Below are positions 1 through 10,304 of a stretch of 64,000 nucleotides of DNA, in pieces. A program made the position numbers and the translations under genes. Below the pieces are notes generated by a model. It had not been told where the DNA came from and did no database searches. It worked only from the letters and a program-made list of their open reading frames with translations. The DNA is taken from positions 526,001 through 590,000 of the forward strand of contig JAFEMH010000073.1 in the NCBI GenBank assembly GCA_022495995.1. The letters are read 5' to 3'. The first letter of the stretch is position 1. Each line of letters begins with the position of its first letter. This stretch comes from Adenophora triphylla var. japonica (taxonomy: Eukaryota > Streptophyta > Magnoliopsida > Asterales > Campanulaceae).

Positions 1-44
1 GGGATGAGGAAGTAAGCTTACAAATGTTTTATTTTTCTTCGCAG

Positions 45-116
45 TTGTACTCAAAAATGCATTTGAAATCCATGCCCAAATTTAAGCTGACAATTACCAC
101 CATCAAAGGAAATTGA
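45..116 (+). CDS. Possible last exon of a gene that begins outside the window
   Basis: A pyrimidine-rich tract followed by CAG at 42-44 makes a good plant splice acceptor. From base 45 one phase stays open for 23 codons, ending KLTITTIKGN and TGA at 114-116. The other phases close quickly. I do not recognise the peptide. If real it is the 3' end of a plus-strand gene to the left, convergent with the receptor-like protein gene. The evidence is only the acceptor and the short open frame, so it may be chance. Confidence 0.25.
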   Translation: MYSKMHLKSMPKFKLTITTIKGN

Positions 117-755
117 AAAGTATTATTTGCCAGCAGTCAAAGTTCTTTCCCAGTGACAACTTCAATTCTCAGGTCACTTTCTTCTTCATCTCTATTAATT
201 CAATAATCAAACTGAAAGTATATTCAGCTGCTTTTGTATGGTAATTTTCTTCTATTTTTGCTTGTTTTGTTGTAATGGTCCAACATACCAGTACTTGGAG
301 CCATTTAGTTTAATGCACTTTAGGTGTTTGTATTATTGTCTAACCTGTCCATGTTCGTTCCCTGGTTGAATTGATGTTTCTCTGTATCAATCACAGAAGA
401 GACGTTGGCTTTTACGCACTTTTCGAAGATATCTATTAATCTTAAGTCTGCTAACTGAAGATCAAGTTTTTCTTTAGTTGTCAAAGGGTCTGGTTTTTGG
501 ATTGTAGGGTAAAAAGTGCTGGAATCAGGAAACATGGGAAGGGCGTCTTGTTTCCAAGGGAGATGGAAAGATTTAACGTGTCACATATTTTAAAGATTGC
601 GTTTTTAATTATTTGTACACCCTTTTGTACCATTGTGAATATGCACTAACAGAGATATTGTAAGGTGATGAACCAACCTGCAAGAATAAGAACATTTACA
701 AAACAAAATCTTGTAATTAAAATTCCAAACAATTAAATACAGATCCTCCCCATAC
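117..755. other. Intergenic, no supported gene
   Basis: A minus-strand open frame at 320-535 (71 codons) lies here, but it matches no family I know and has no visible exon structure. The rest is AT-rich spacer and the likely 3' untranslated region of the receptor-like protein gene. Confidence 0.5.
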
Positions 756-2930
756 CTAAAAGAAGAATTTCCTAACAAGATACTCAACAATCCTGTTCAT
801 CAGCCTGCATCCTGCGTGAGACATCCATAACATGGTTACTGTGAGTGCCAAGCCACCTCCAAATCCCAACCCAATCATTAGTTCAAGAATGATATTATCA
901 TTTATGCCTTTCTTGTTTGTTGAAGGATTTTTAGGGATTGAATTAGAACTGCAAGGCCTCAGCAACAACGGACCACACAACCCCGGATTCCCTTCGAAAT
1001 TAGTGCTAGAAAAGGTATCAAATTGTCCTCCTGCTGGTATCGGACCTTGTAGATTGTTATTTGCAATGCTAAAATATGACAGAAAATGGAGATTCTTGAG
1101 CGAGTTTGGGATCACACCAGAAAGATGGTTACCTGATAGGTCAATCTTTTCCAGGTTAGTGAGACTTGATATGGTGTCTGGTATGGTGCCTGAGAAATTG
1201 TTGTTGCTGAGGTCAAGAATATGAATAAGTTTTAACTGCCCAATCTCAATGGGGATATTACCATTGAAGAAGTTTTTACCCAAGTATATAGCTGGTGGCA
1301 AGTAAGTCAGCTTATTGTACTGCAAATAGGTAGCATTGTAAGGCTGAACGAAGACTGGAAATTCTAAATCAGTGCCACTTTCAACCTGATCCACTCCATA
1401 CGGTTTAGCTGTTAGTCGAGGAAGAGATGTAAGCTCTTTTGTAAATTCTCCCCAAAGGTTGTTTTCTGACAAGTCGAGATAAAAAAGGTTTGGAAGGTTT
1501 CCTAACCATCCTGGAACGGAGCCTGTGATTTGGTTAAATGATAAGTCAAGTACCTCGAGTTTCTGGAGAGTTCCTAACCAAGTTGGAATTTCACCCAGTA
1601 ACTTGCAACCACCTAAAGCTAGCACCTGGATATTGTGAAATCCTTCTTTACCTACATCTTTTGGCATCCTCTCGTTGTAGAAGTTCTTTGAGAGGATGAC
1701 CGTTTTGAGATTCTCAAGGTTCATCAAGACCCGGATTGCTAATTTGAAATTCGTGAGGCTGTTTTTAGAAAGTGAGAGGAAGGATAGATGTTTTAATTCA
1801 AGAATATCGGGTAAAACCTCTCCATTTAACTGGTTATTGGACAACCTGATCGCCTTTAAAGACTTGCACAAGAAAAGGCTTCCTGACAAGGTACCAGTAA
1901 AACTGTTGTCCCCCAGGTCAATAGCTTCAAGGTGGACGAACGTGGAGAAATTGAAACTGGAGAGTTGACCAACTAGGGAGTTTCCCCTTGCAATCAGGGT
2001 CCTGAGATTGGTGCAATTCATCAGAGTCAAAGGAAGGGTTCCTCTGATATTGTTATTGTGAAGAAGTAACTGTTCCAAGTCTGACAGCCTCCCAATATTC
2101 TGAGGGATGAAGCCAGTGAAAAGGTTATCGTATAGTGAAAGAATTCTGAGGCTGGTGAGATTAGAAATGCCTTCATTTATTTGTCCGAAAAGGGTATTTC
2201 TTGGAAAAGAGATTTCTTGTAATGATCCAAGGCTGTAAATATCACTTGGAAGCTGTCCATTGAGACTATTAAAACCAGCACGCAATACCTCTAGGTTGGA
2301 ACACTTGCTGAAACCTTCTGAAATCTTGCCACTAAACCGATTGAAGGAAAGATCTAGAAGCAAGAGGACGGGAGAAATTTTGCAGATGGAAGTTGGAAGT
2401 TGGCCGTTGAAGGTGTTATTTCTGACGTTGAGGCTCATTAAGTTCAAAGCAGGCGAGAGAAATGAAGCTTGAATTGGCCCTTCAAAGTGGTTGCTAGATA
2501 AGTCTAGAGTTTGGATAGTAGCAGGAAGGGTATCAGTTATTTGCCCAAAAAGCTGATTATAGCTCAAGTCAGTGACCTCAAGATTATTTAGGGACTTGAA
2601 AAGTCCATCTGGGAGAGGGCCAGAGAGAAAATTGTGGGAGAGATTGAGATGAGAGAGTGAGGTAAGATTGGTGAGAGATGGGGAGATGCCTCCATGGATG
2701 TTTCTAGAAGGAAGCCATAAACGGGTGACTTGGCCATTCCTATCACAACCGATTCCCTCCCAGGAGCAGCAGGAAACTGCAGAAGACCAATTTAATGGAG
2801 AGTTTATATGTACGTTGAGGGAGAAAGATAAAAGGGAATTGCGGTCCCGCGAGGAGCATAAGGTTTGGGAGTGAGAACTTTGAGCTACATACATAAGAAG
2901 ATGGGAAAGAAATACTACAACTAGCCTCAT
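756..2930 (-). CDS. Leucine-rich-repeat receptor-like protein (RLP2/RLP3, PSY-receptor-like ectodomain)
   Basis: A single-exon gene of 724 residues. Residues 1-21 are a hydrophobic signal peptide. An N-terminal LRR cap carries the paired cysteines at 54-55 followed by WEGIGC. About twenty plant-type LRRs of the LxxLxLSxNxLxGxIP kind follow, with a non-LRR island near residues 515-560 ([10 protein letters not shown] onward). The C-terminal cap NPGLCGPL is followed by a membrane helix at about 680-703 and a short basic tail RKFFF. There is no kinase domain. The ectodomain most resembles tyrosine-sulfated glycopeptide receptors and the Arabidopsis kinase-less proteins RLP2 and RLP3, which act at the plasma membrane and need partner kinases; RLP3 is a Fusarium resistance gene. 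The ligand here is unknown. A broken paralogue lies directly upstream. Confidence 0.93.
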   Translation of the reverse strand: MRLVVVFLSHLLMYVAQSSHSQTLCSSRDRNSLLSFSLNVHINSPLNWSSAVSCCSWEGIGCDRNGQVTRLWLPSRNIHGGISPSLTNLTSLSHLNLSHNFLSGPLPDGLFKSLNNLEVTDLSYNQLFGQITDTLPATIQTLDLSSNHFEGPIQASFLSPALNLMSLNVRNNTFNGQLPTSICKISPVLLLLDLSFNRFSGKISEGFSKCSNLEVLRAGFNSLNGQLPSDIYSLGSLQEISFPRNTLFGQINEGISNLTSLRILSLYDNLFTGFIPQNIGRLSDLEQLLLHNNNIRGTLPLTLMNCTNLRTLIARGNSLVGQLSSFNFSTFVHLEAIDLGDNSFTGTLSGSLFLCKSLKAIRLSNNQLNGEVLPDILELKHLSFLSLSKNSLTNFKLAIRVLMNLENLKTVILSKNFYNERMPKDVGKEGFHNIQVLALGGCKLLGEIPTWLGTLQKLEVLDLSFNQITGSVPGWLGNLPNLFYLDLSENNLWGEFTKELTSLPRLTAKPYGVDQVESGTDLEFPVFVQPYNATYLQYNKLTYLPPAIYLGKNFFNGNIPIEIGQLKLIHILDLSNNNFSGTIPDTISSLTNLEKIDLSGNHLSGVIPNSLKNLHFLSYFSIANNNLQGPIPAGGQFDTFSSTNFEGNPGLCGPLLLRPCSSNSIPKNPSTNKKGINDNIILELMIGLGFGGGLALTVTMLWMSHAGCRLMNRIVEYLVRKFFF

Positions 2931-3661
2931 TGGTGCTTTCTGGAGATTGACAAGTAAGGTTCGTCAAATCTAACTAACTTAGTTACACTTTGGTCATAAT
3001 CTAATGTGCCTGATTACAACTAGAGATTTTTTCGTCCATTATATAGTTCCTCTTTAAGTCAACTTCAATGCTTCTAATTTTTTTTAATTTTTTTTATGTT
3101 TTCATTACATAGTACGTAAGCAAGTACGATCAGTGGTGTTTAACTTAATTGGATGAGCTGATTCAAGTCTTTATTAGCTTAAAACCGTTGCTTAACCATT
3201 TTATGGACATTAAAAAAGTGGACTTTTAGAGAGTAGTATGAGCAGGTTGAAGTCAAGATTGTGATCTGAAATTGGAAATATTTAGTTGTTAAAATAATTA
3301 AGTCGTCTATTCAATGCTGCTGGCTCTATCAGATTCGTTGCGAGTCACACTCAGTACTTGTCTTGTAGATACTGTCCTTCAAAGGGTTGGTGATGAAGTT
3401 GGTAAGACTGAGGATATTACATAATTTAGATGTATATATTTATGTTACCACATTTGACATGAGACCTTTATTCTTTTGGTTGTAATATTAGTATATTACT
3501 ATGTTTTTCATATGAGTAGGTAATGCAATGAATTTACTTGGAAAAGTCGAAATCAGAGCAGCGGAAAATTTTAATTTATGCCCATTGTCACGTGAATTAT
3601 CATTCTAAGAAATGAAACATTTCACTAAATAATTATAACAAATTTGATAAAATCTTGTATA
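2931..3661. other. Spacer between the tandem receptor-like genes
   Basis: AT-rich spacer with no supported gene. It should hold the promoter of the intact receptor-like gene and the 3' flank of the broken copy. I see no recognisable transposon ends. Confidence 0.5.
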
Positions 3662-5233
3662 TTAAAATTCCAAGAATATGCAACTCCAGGTGCACCCCAA
3701 ACCTAAAACTGGCTCGGAAATGCAAGGCCTCTGTAATAACGGACCACACAACTGTGGATTTCCTTCAAAGCTATGCTCAGGAAATAACTGAAATAGTCCT
3801 ATTGGCACTGGACCACGTAGATTTTTGTTTGTGACGCTAAAAGAGGATAGAAAATCGAGCTTTTCAAGGGAGTTTGGACCAGAGAGACAGTTACTGGAGA
3901 GGTCAAGCTTTGCCAAGTGAGTGAGAAAATTTAGTCTTTTGATTTAGTGAGATTTGATTTAGTGTTTTACAATCTATCATTGTAGAAGTTCTACGAGAGG
4001 ATGACCGTTTTGAGATTCTCAAGGTTCATCAAGACCCTGATAGCTAAGTTGAAATTTGTAAGGTTGTTTTTAGAAAGTGATAGGAAGGAGAGATGTTTTA
4101 ATTCAAGTATGTCAGGTAAAACCTCTCCGTTCAACTGGTTTTTGGACAGCCTGATAGCCTTTAAGTACTTGCACAAGAAAAGGCTTCCCGGCAAGATACC
4201 AGTAAAACTGTTGTCCCCGAGGTCAATAGCTTCAAGGTGGACGAACGTGGAGAAATTAAAACTTGAGAGTTGACCAACTAGGTAGTTGTCCCTTGCAATC
4301 AGGGTCCTGGGATTTGTGCAATTCATTAGGGTCAAAGGAAGGGTACCACTCAGGTCATTTTTGTAAAGAAGTAACTGTTCCAAGGCTGAGAGCCGACCAA
4401 TATCTCGAGGGATTAAGCCAGACAAGAGGTTACCATGTAGTGCAAGAATTCTGAGGCTGGTGAGATTAGAAATGCCTTCATTCATCTGTCCAGAAAGCAT
4501 GTTTCCTGGGAAGGAAATTTCTTGTAATGATCCAAGGCTGTAAATATCAATTGGAAGCTGTCCAGTGAGATTATTAAAACCAGCACGTAATATCTCTAGG
4601 TTGGAACACTCTCCTAAACCTTCTGAAATCTTTCCACTAAACAGATTAAAGGAAAGATCAAGAAGTAAGAGGAAGGGGGAATTTTCACAGATAGAAAGCG
4701 GAAGTGGGCCAGTGAAGGTGTTATTGCTGATGTTGAAGCTCATCAAGTTGAAAGCGGGCGAGAAGAATGAAGCTTGAATTGGGCCATCAAAGTAGTAGCT
4801 GGATAAGTCTAGAGTTTGGACAGTAGCCAGGCAACGCATCAGTTAAATGCCCAAAAAGATGATTATAGCTCAAGTCAATGATCTGAAGGTGAGTCAAAGA
4901 CATGAAAAAACCACCAGGGAGAGGGCCAGAGAGAGAATTATGAGAGAGATTAAGATGAGAGAGAAAGGTGAGATTGGTGAGAGATGGAGAGATACGTCCA
5001 TTGATGTTTCTATAGGGAAGCCATAAATGAGTAACTTGATCATTCTTATCACAACCTATTCCCTCCCAGGAACAACAGGAAACTGAGGAAGACCAATTTA
5101 ATGGAGGTTTAATGTTAAGGGAGGAGAAGGCTAAAAGAGCATCGCGATCAAGTGAGGAGCATAACGCGCGGGTGTGAGTAATCTGAGCAGCAGAAAGGAG
5201 AAGATGGGAGAGAAATACTATAAGTAGTTTCAT
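3662..5233 (-). pseudogene. Broken tandem copy of the receptor-like protein
   Basis: Three minus-strand pieces align in order to the intact neighbour. Piece one (4787-5233) has the signal peptide, LRR cap and first LRRs. Piece two (3991-4839) has the central LRRs. Piece three (3662-3916) has the last LRR and the C-terminal cap, but no membrane helix. The lesions are visible: one extra base near 4825-4845 shifts the frame just after the residues LTDALP; a lysine codon AAG is TAG at 3991-3993; and just beyond it roughly 190 codons present in the intact copy are missing, including the island domain. It cannot encode a full receptor. It may still be transcribed. Confidence 0.92.
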
Positions 5234-5943
5234 GGGTATTTTCAGGAAGATTAAATGGTAGAATTAATCCAAATTAATTCAGAATTGAGAAACTTTTGTG
5301 CCCAAGTATTCCATTCATTTGTTGCTCTTCAAGTCAACTTCATTGCTTCTAAGAAAGTATTCTTCGAAGGGTTGTTGATGAAGTTGACAAGGCAGGGAGT
5401 TTCAGTCATCTTCAAAAAGTCAACCTTTTCACATCATTTAGCTTTCAATATTACCCCAGTTGACATCAGTATATATATTTTTCTTTCTTAAGGGCAGTTA
5501 ATGCATCAAACTCACATGGAAAGACCCAAATTGTTGCAACAATAATTAATATTTTTTTTGGTCATTTCAATCAAATTGATAAAAAAAAAAAAAAAATGCA
5601 ACAGGGGTGGGGCCCTGAACCTAAAACCTTAAACCCAATAAAATTAATAATGGATTGGGTATACTTTCTTTCTGGGTTAATTTCATTGGCCACTAGGTTT
5701 GTTCAAATTTCAGTGTACAGTAGTCGTAATAACAAAATGTGAAGAGATGGTGGACACTAAAATTTGACAATATAATAACAACAAATCCTTAGTCCTAAAA
5801 TAATTTGGGGTCGGCTAACATGAATCATCAAATGTCATCGCGAAAGAAAAGATGTGATTCTAGCTAAAATACTGTACAAATTATATACCAAAACAAAATT
5901 GTAATTCTTGCTAAAATACTGTACAAGTTATATTTCAATTTTC
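5234..5943. other. Spacer with a dispersed repeat fragment
   Basis: No gene seen. A poly(A) run lies at about 5581-5596. Around 5770-5840 is a block rich in AACAACAAATCC and TTTGGGGTCGGCTAACATG, a sequence type I recognise as repeated widely in plant genomes, but I cannot assign it to a class. Confidence 0.4.
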
Positions 5944-8721
5944 CTACACTACCCTACCATTAGGTCCTGGACTATTATTATCATTACCATCACTACTCTC
6001 CAGTTCAACCGGATAAACCTTGGTGGCAATAGCTAAACTAGAACAAAATGGCTGCCGGAGATTGCCGCTTTTACCTAAACCGGCCACCGGCGGCTGCTGC
6101 TGCACCACCAACACCGAAACTTGTTTATCTGAACTAACTAACAAGTCTCCGATCACCCCAAGCTCCGGGAACACCATCCAATCCCGGAGCCCAAACGTAA
6201 CTTTAGAATAAGCAGGATCATGATCTCTCCCTACTATGAACAAGTCACAGCCACTCTCCATTGACTGAAGTATCCGTGTCGTGTCCACCACATCGTTCGC
6301 AAACTCTTCCCGGAAAACGAACCTATCTTTTCCGACTACGTTAGACCGGAACTTCTCTACCATCTCCTTATCGATAGAATCATCGATATCTTTATGAGAC
6401 CGTTTCTTAGCTTTCCATGGTCTGAGCCAGATCAAGGTGAAGCTAATGTAAGGGTAGTCAATCATTCGGCTACTGAATGCGAGCGCCTCTCTATCATCGT
6501 AGCCACCGATAAAGAGTTGCGATACCCGAAAAGTTGACTTTGGCATTGTCAGAAAGGAATGAGTGTTGCTTATTTTACCCCGGTCAACAAGCAGTCCGAC
6601 TGAACAGGGCGCCTTTTCCATAACGTTCAAGTTGACTGTCCGGATGGAAGCTGAATTAGCTCCCACCCTTCCATCAATAGCCCACTGCTGGTGAAACGGC
6701 ACGATGATAACATGTGCATTCTTGTCCACTGCAATGGTGCATATATCATCGTGCATGCTTTCGTAGGGCGCTATTGAAGTAAAGTGTTGTACATTACAAA
6801 AACCTTGATTACGTTGCGAGAAATATGTGAAGACTTTCACGATTTGCGAAGACAAGCCCAAATTATTGTTTCCTCCAAAATTTGGGACTAGTATGGCGGT
6901 AGCCCGTCCGGTGAGCTCCATTATGTTTAGGGTGAAGACGGTGATAGGGCGGACTCTTATTGGATTCGAGATTTGGAGGAGGTTTATAATGGAGGAGACA
7001 TTGTCTTCGTTGTGAATACAAACCACCACGCGAAGACTGCCATCAGGTTGAGAATGCAAAATGCTGTTTTTCATATACGCAAAGTACCTTCCCGATGGAT
7101 CATAATGTCGCGCTACGAGAAAGCGGACCATACCCGTTATAATCAACATGTTTATTACTAGTAGCGAGTATTCTTGGTCCGTGATAGCCTGAAAACAAGA
7201 TAAACCGTATTAGCTTGTCGGACTGCACATGCACCAAATTCTTAGCTTATCAGATTCGGTTCGGTTCATTTCCAAAAATGGTTAAGAGCACCATTATAGC
7301 AACTTTGTTTACTCACCATGTTATTATGCATGAACATGAAGGTGCTGACGTCGATAATTCCCTTGCAGCACAAGATGGAAGAAACATATACGGCATCCCA
7401 GAAAGACACGCTGTAATAGACACTAAAACCAAATGCGCCTACGAACTTCCCCAATTGCGCAAGTAAAATGACGAGCTCGACAACCAGCAAAGAAGAACGA
7501 GTCCCTTTGATTGAAGAAATATCGACAAGCATCCCAGCGAGTGCAAACTTGGCAGGTAGGAGTATCCCGGTAGGCAATATATCAATTTTTTCTACCAAAG
7601 ATGCCCCTAGCAACGGTCCATCAGGTATCCCTATTCCTAAAAGAAATGCCCCGAAAGCTGCATTATGACCAAGACATTCTGAACAAAACCCGCAAACCAA
7701 AAGCATCACAATAATGGTCATGATATGATTCTCCTTCATCGGGTCACCTTCCGGAGTGTTCTTAGCAAAGCGTACAACCAACGGTCTGAGTATAATCAGA
7801 TTGAGGCATAGAACAGCCATAGATGCTAGAGAACTGAGCACTGGGGTCCACTTGGAAAGCTTAATAGATACAGCAATTGGAGCCATGAGGCCTGTAGTTA
7901 CAATATTGCAGACATCAGTAACCATGGATACCGAGGAGGCTAAGCGGCCAACGTCAGAATTTAGGATTTTTAGATCTGCGAGAACGCTTGTAATGACTGG
8001 TAATGGGGCCAATGAAGACAATTTCACGACATAAGGAAGGGTTTCCATCAATTTGTTATCTATGGCTATTAGAGAAGGTAAGATTTTGAGTACCCCGAAG
8101 CAAAGAATGTGGGGTAGCATGAAAGCTGCGACCCCGCTTATTATGGCGTTCTTTTCTGCTCTCCGCAATAAGCTAGGGTCGATCTGTACGCCTAATCTGA
8201 AGACGTGTAGGACGAATCCCACGTTTGAAATAGTTTCGATTATCATTCTGCCTCCTGGTGGAAAAAATTGCATCTTCAAGTTTGGTTGAGGAAATATAAT
8301 GGCTATTAGTACCATACCAGCCTGGATAAAAGAAAAAAAAAACAATAATGCATAAGAAGAAATAAGACTCTGGGATTAACAAAATCTACATAATAATCAC
8401 AAATACAGAAGCAGATATATGTCTATATATAATGACAGGAACCAATATTATGAGAGGGGGGAGGGGGCTTACAAGAAGTTGAGCGCTGATTGCACCTTGT
8501 TGAAAAGGTTTGATAAAGAAGTGAATGGTTTTGCAGAGAATAAAAATGACAGAGAGTTGAACCAAGAGAATCGGTAAGCTGAAGGCGAAAGGATCACCAC
8601 CATACCAAAAATAGCCGAGGGAGTTGATCATGTGTACATATTGGCAAACTATTAATTCATCTTCATTTCTTCCAGGAACAAGTCCCTTTGATGATGATGT
8701 TTTTGGAAGAAAAGGTGCCAT
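5944..8721 (-). CDS. Cation/H+ antiporter, CHX family (CPA2)
   Basis: Exons are 8473-8721, 7317-8321 and 5944-7188, with GT-AG introns at 8322-8472 and 7189-7316, all phase 0. The product is about 832 residues, the usual CHX length. It has an N-terminal 11-12 helix Na+/H+ exchanger domain (about residues 45-440), with CHX-type motifs such as GHNAAFGAFLLG, IPDGPL and the acidic pair region SMVTDVC, where many CHX proteins have ND. A soluble tail follows, with the CHX signatures SIAPYESMHDDIC and GGYDDREALAFSSRM. CHX proteins exchange K+ or other monovalent cations for protons in endomembranes or plasma membrane; the substrate here is not predictable. The start MAPFLPKT is preferred over an upstream in-frame ATG at 8910 because that stretch is pyrimidine-rich and leader-like. 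The closest Arabidopsis type is perhaps CHX15 or CHX3/4, unsure. Confidence 0.94.
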
Positions 8722-9115
8722 TTTTGTGTAGCAGAAAACTTTTCTGCGTTGTTCTGTAAAGAAGGAGAAAGAGAAGAGAGGAAAAGGAAAAGGGTTTGAG
8801 GAATGCAAATGAGAAAGCACATACAGATGTATGGACAAGCAACAGATATGGGAAGGTTGTTGGTTAAAATTGAAGTACAATACTTTAAAAATACCAATGG
8901 CTGATAGCAACTTTCAAATGTACACTATTTATTTTTTAGATATAAATAAAACCTGAATTTTCCCTCTATTTTTGGTGATTATGTGGATATAGACTCCTTG
9001 ATGGAAGTTTAATTAGTGTCTGGGTTCATGGTGTATCAATTCCAAGTCATTCAAGTGATCGATAAATCGGGATTGAAAACCTGTCATATGTATTAAGATT
9101 TGCAATGCGGAGATA

Positions 9116-9126
9116 GATCTCTCTCT

Positions 9127-9193
<67 letters not shown>

Positions 9194-9194
9194 A
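9116..9194. repeat. Compound microsatellite (CT)n(CA)n
   Basis: An uninterrupted CT run, except for CCCTCCCT near the start, passes directly into a CA run ending at about 9194. Short open frames through it are artefacts. Confidence 0.95.
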
Positions 9195-9524
9195 TGCATC
9201 TACTTTTCCGAAAAATTTATCTCTCTCACACACATTCATACAGAGGCTTTTCCTAAATTTTTAGAATCTTTGGCTGTTGGGCATCAGATTTAGAAGCTTG
9301 ATGATAGAGCTAAGTTCAATTAGAGCTTTAAACTACCCATTGAAGTTACTTGTCAGTTTACAGCTATAGTGGAAGGGCAACTTAGCAGGTTCTTGGTATT
9401 TTCAACTCTTTTGAACAGAAATAATAATAAAAAATCAAATGTGATTGAAGGTTTCTTGTTACTACAATACCTGACACAAACAGCAGAAGGGTTCTAGCTA
9501 GTAGCTACTCTTCTATCTTTATTA

Positions 9525-9614
9525 CTCCCTATGTCCCTAAATGATTTCAATTTTTTTAAAAATTTATTTGCTCTTGATCGAGTTTTTTCGACATTGATTT
9601 AGGGACAGAGGGAG
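9525..9614. mobile_element. Short Stowaway-like MITE
   Basis: Ends CTCCCTATGTCCC and GGGACAGAGGGAG are inverted repeats flanked by TA on both sides (9523-9524 and 9615-9616), the Stowaway (Tc1/mariner) signature. It is only 90 bases long. Confidence 0.75.
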
Positions 9615-9789
9615 TAATTGATTTCAGATGGGAAAGTCCAAGAAAATTCAATTTTCGACATTAATTTAGGGACAGAGTAATTGATTTCGAGAGGGGAAAG
9701 TTCAAGCAAATTCAATCAGCTAAGTAGTTGCAGAATCTATTTACGACACTCAGTTCTAGAAATACATCAATTGTTGATTGACGAACTCA

Positions 9790-10125
9790 TGTATGAATTA
9801 TTAGACAGTCTTTCCCCATATGCTAGTGCCTCTTGATCATCTGCACCCCCCAAAAATAAAACCTCGACATCAAATGCCTATACGCATAAGAAGTTTCTGC
9901 TCCATCCCCAAATGTCCATTGCTTTAAAGGAACAAGAACAAGAATTGTCCTCCTCTCGAGAGCCAAAAAAGAGCACACACCAGTATGCATCATTTCGTAA
10001 GGTGAAATTCCTTTATAGCAATCTACCCTGACAATTTTCGCTGTTAAGCAGTTTAAACTTGTGGAAAACACGAAAGACATGTTAGAAAACCAAATATGTT
10101 GGCTGTATAACACGAGTCCAAGCAT
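9790..10125 (-). pseudogene. Relic of a second CHX antiporter (C-terminal tail only)
   Basis: On the minus strand the stretch KGISPYEMMHTGVCSFLALE, then LVPLKQWTFGDG, matches the CHX tail; the intact neighbour has SIAPYESMHDDIC and IVPFHQQWAIDG at the equivalent place. After a frameshift near 9845 another frame reads GGADDQEALAYGERL, the CHX GGxDDREALAYxxRM signature. No membrane domain is visible. It is a decayed piece of a tandem CHX duplicate, about 1.1 kb upstream of the intact gene and in the same orientation. Confidence 0.85.
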
Positions 10126-10304
10126 TTGAATCTACACTCACAGTTTTACCATAGCTATGTGAAACCGAGCAATGTGCAAAATCTTCTTCAATACAGCACT
10201 TGGCATTGCAAACAATCTAAAGGCTACACTACACGACTCTTGATATTACAATTCCTTGGCAAAAACACATTACGCCACAACACCAGAACAAAAACATGAA
10301 CAGT

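Larger units (their letters stand above)
8911..9789. other. CHX upstream region with a microsatellite and a small MITE
   Basis: No gene seen. It includes the CHX promoter side, a compound dinucleotide repeat and a 90-base Stowaway-like element listed separately. Bases about 9657-9720 are a diverged second copy of about 9589-9650, including the right end of that element. Confidence 0.5.

Noticed and set aside
832..2472. Plus-strand open frames across the receptor-like gene
   Set aside because: They are antisense shadows of the leucine-rich repeats and have no protein family features.
5944..7149. A separate stand-alone tail protein starting at MLIITGMV
   Set aside because: A good acceptor at 7189-7190 joins this region in frame to the CHX membrane domain, giving the usual full-length exchanger.
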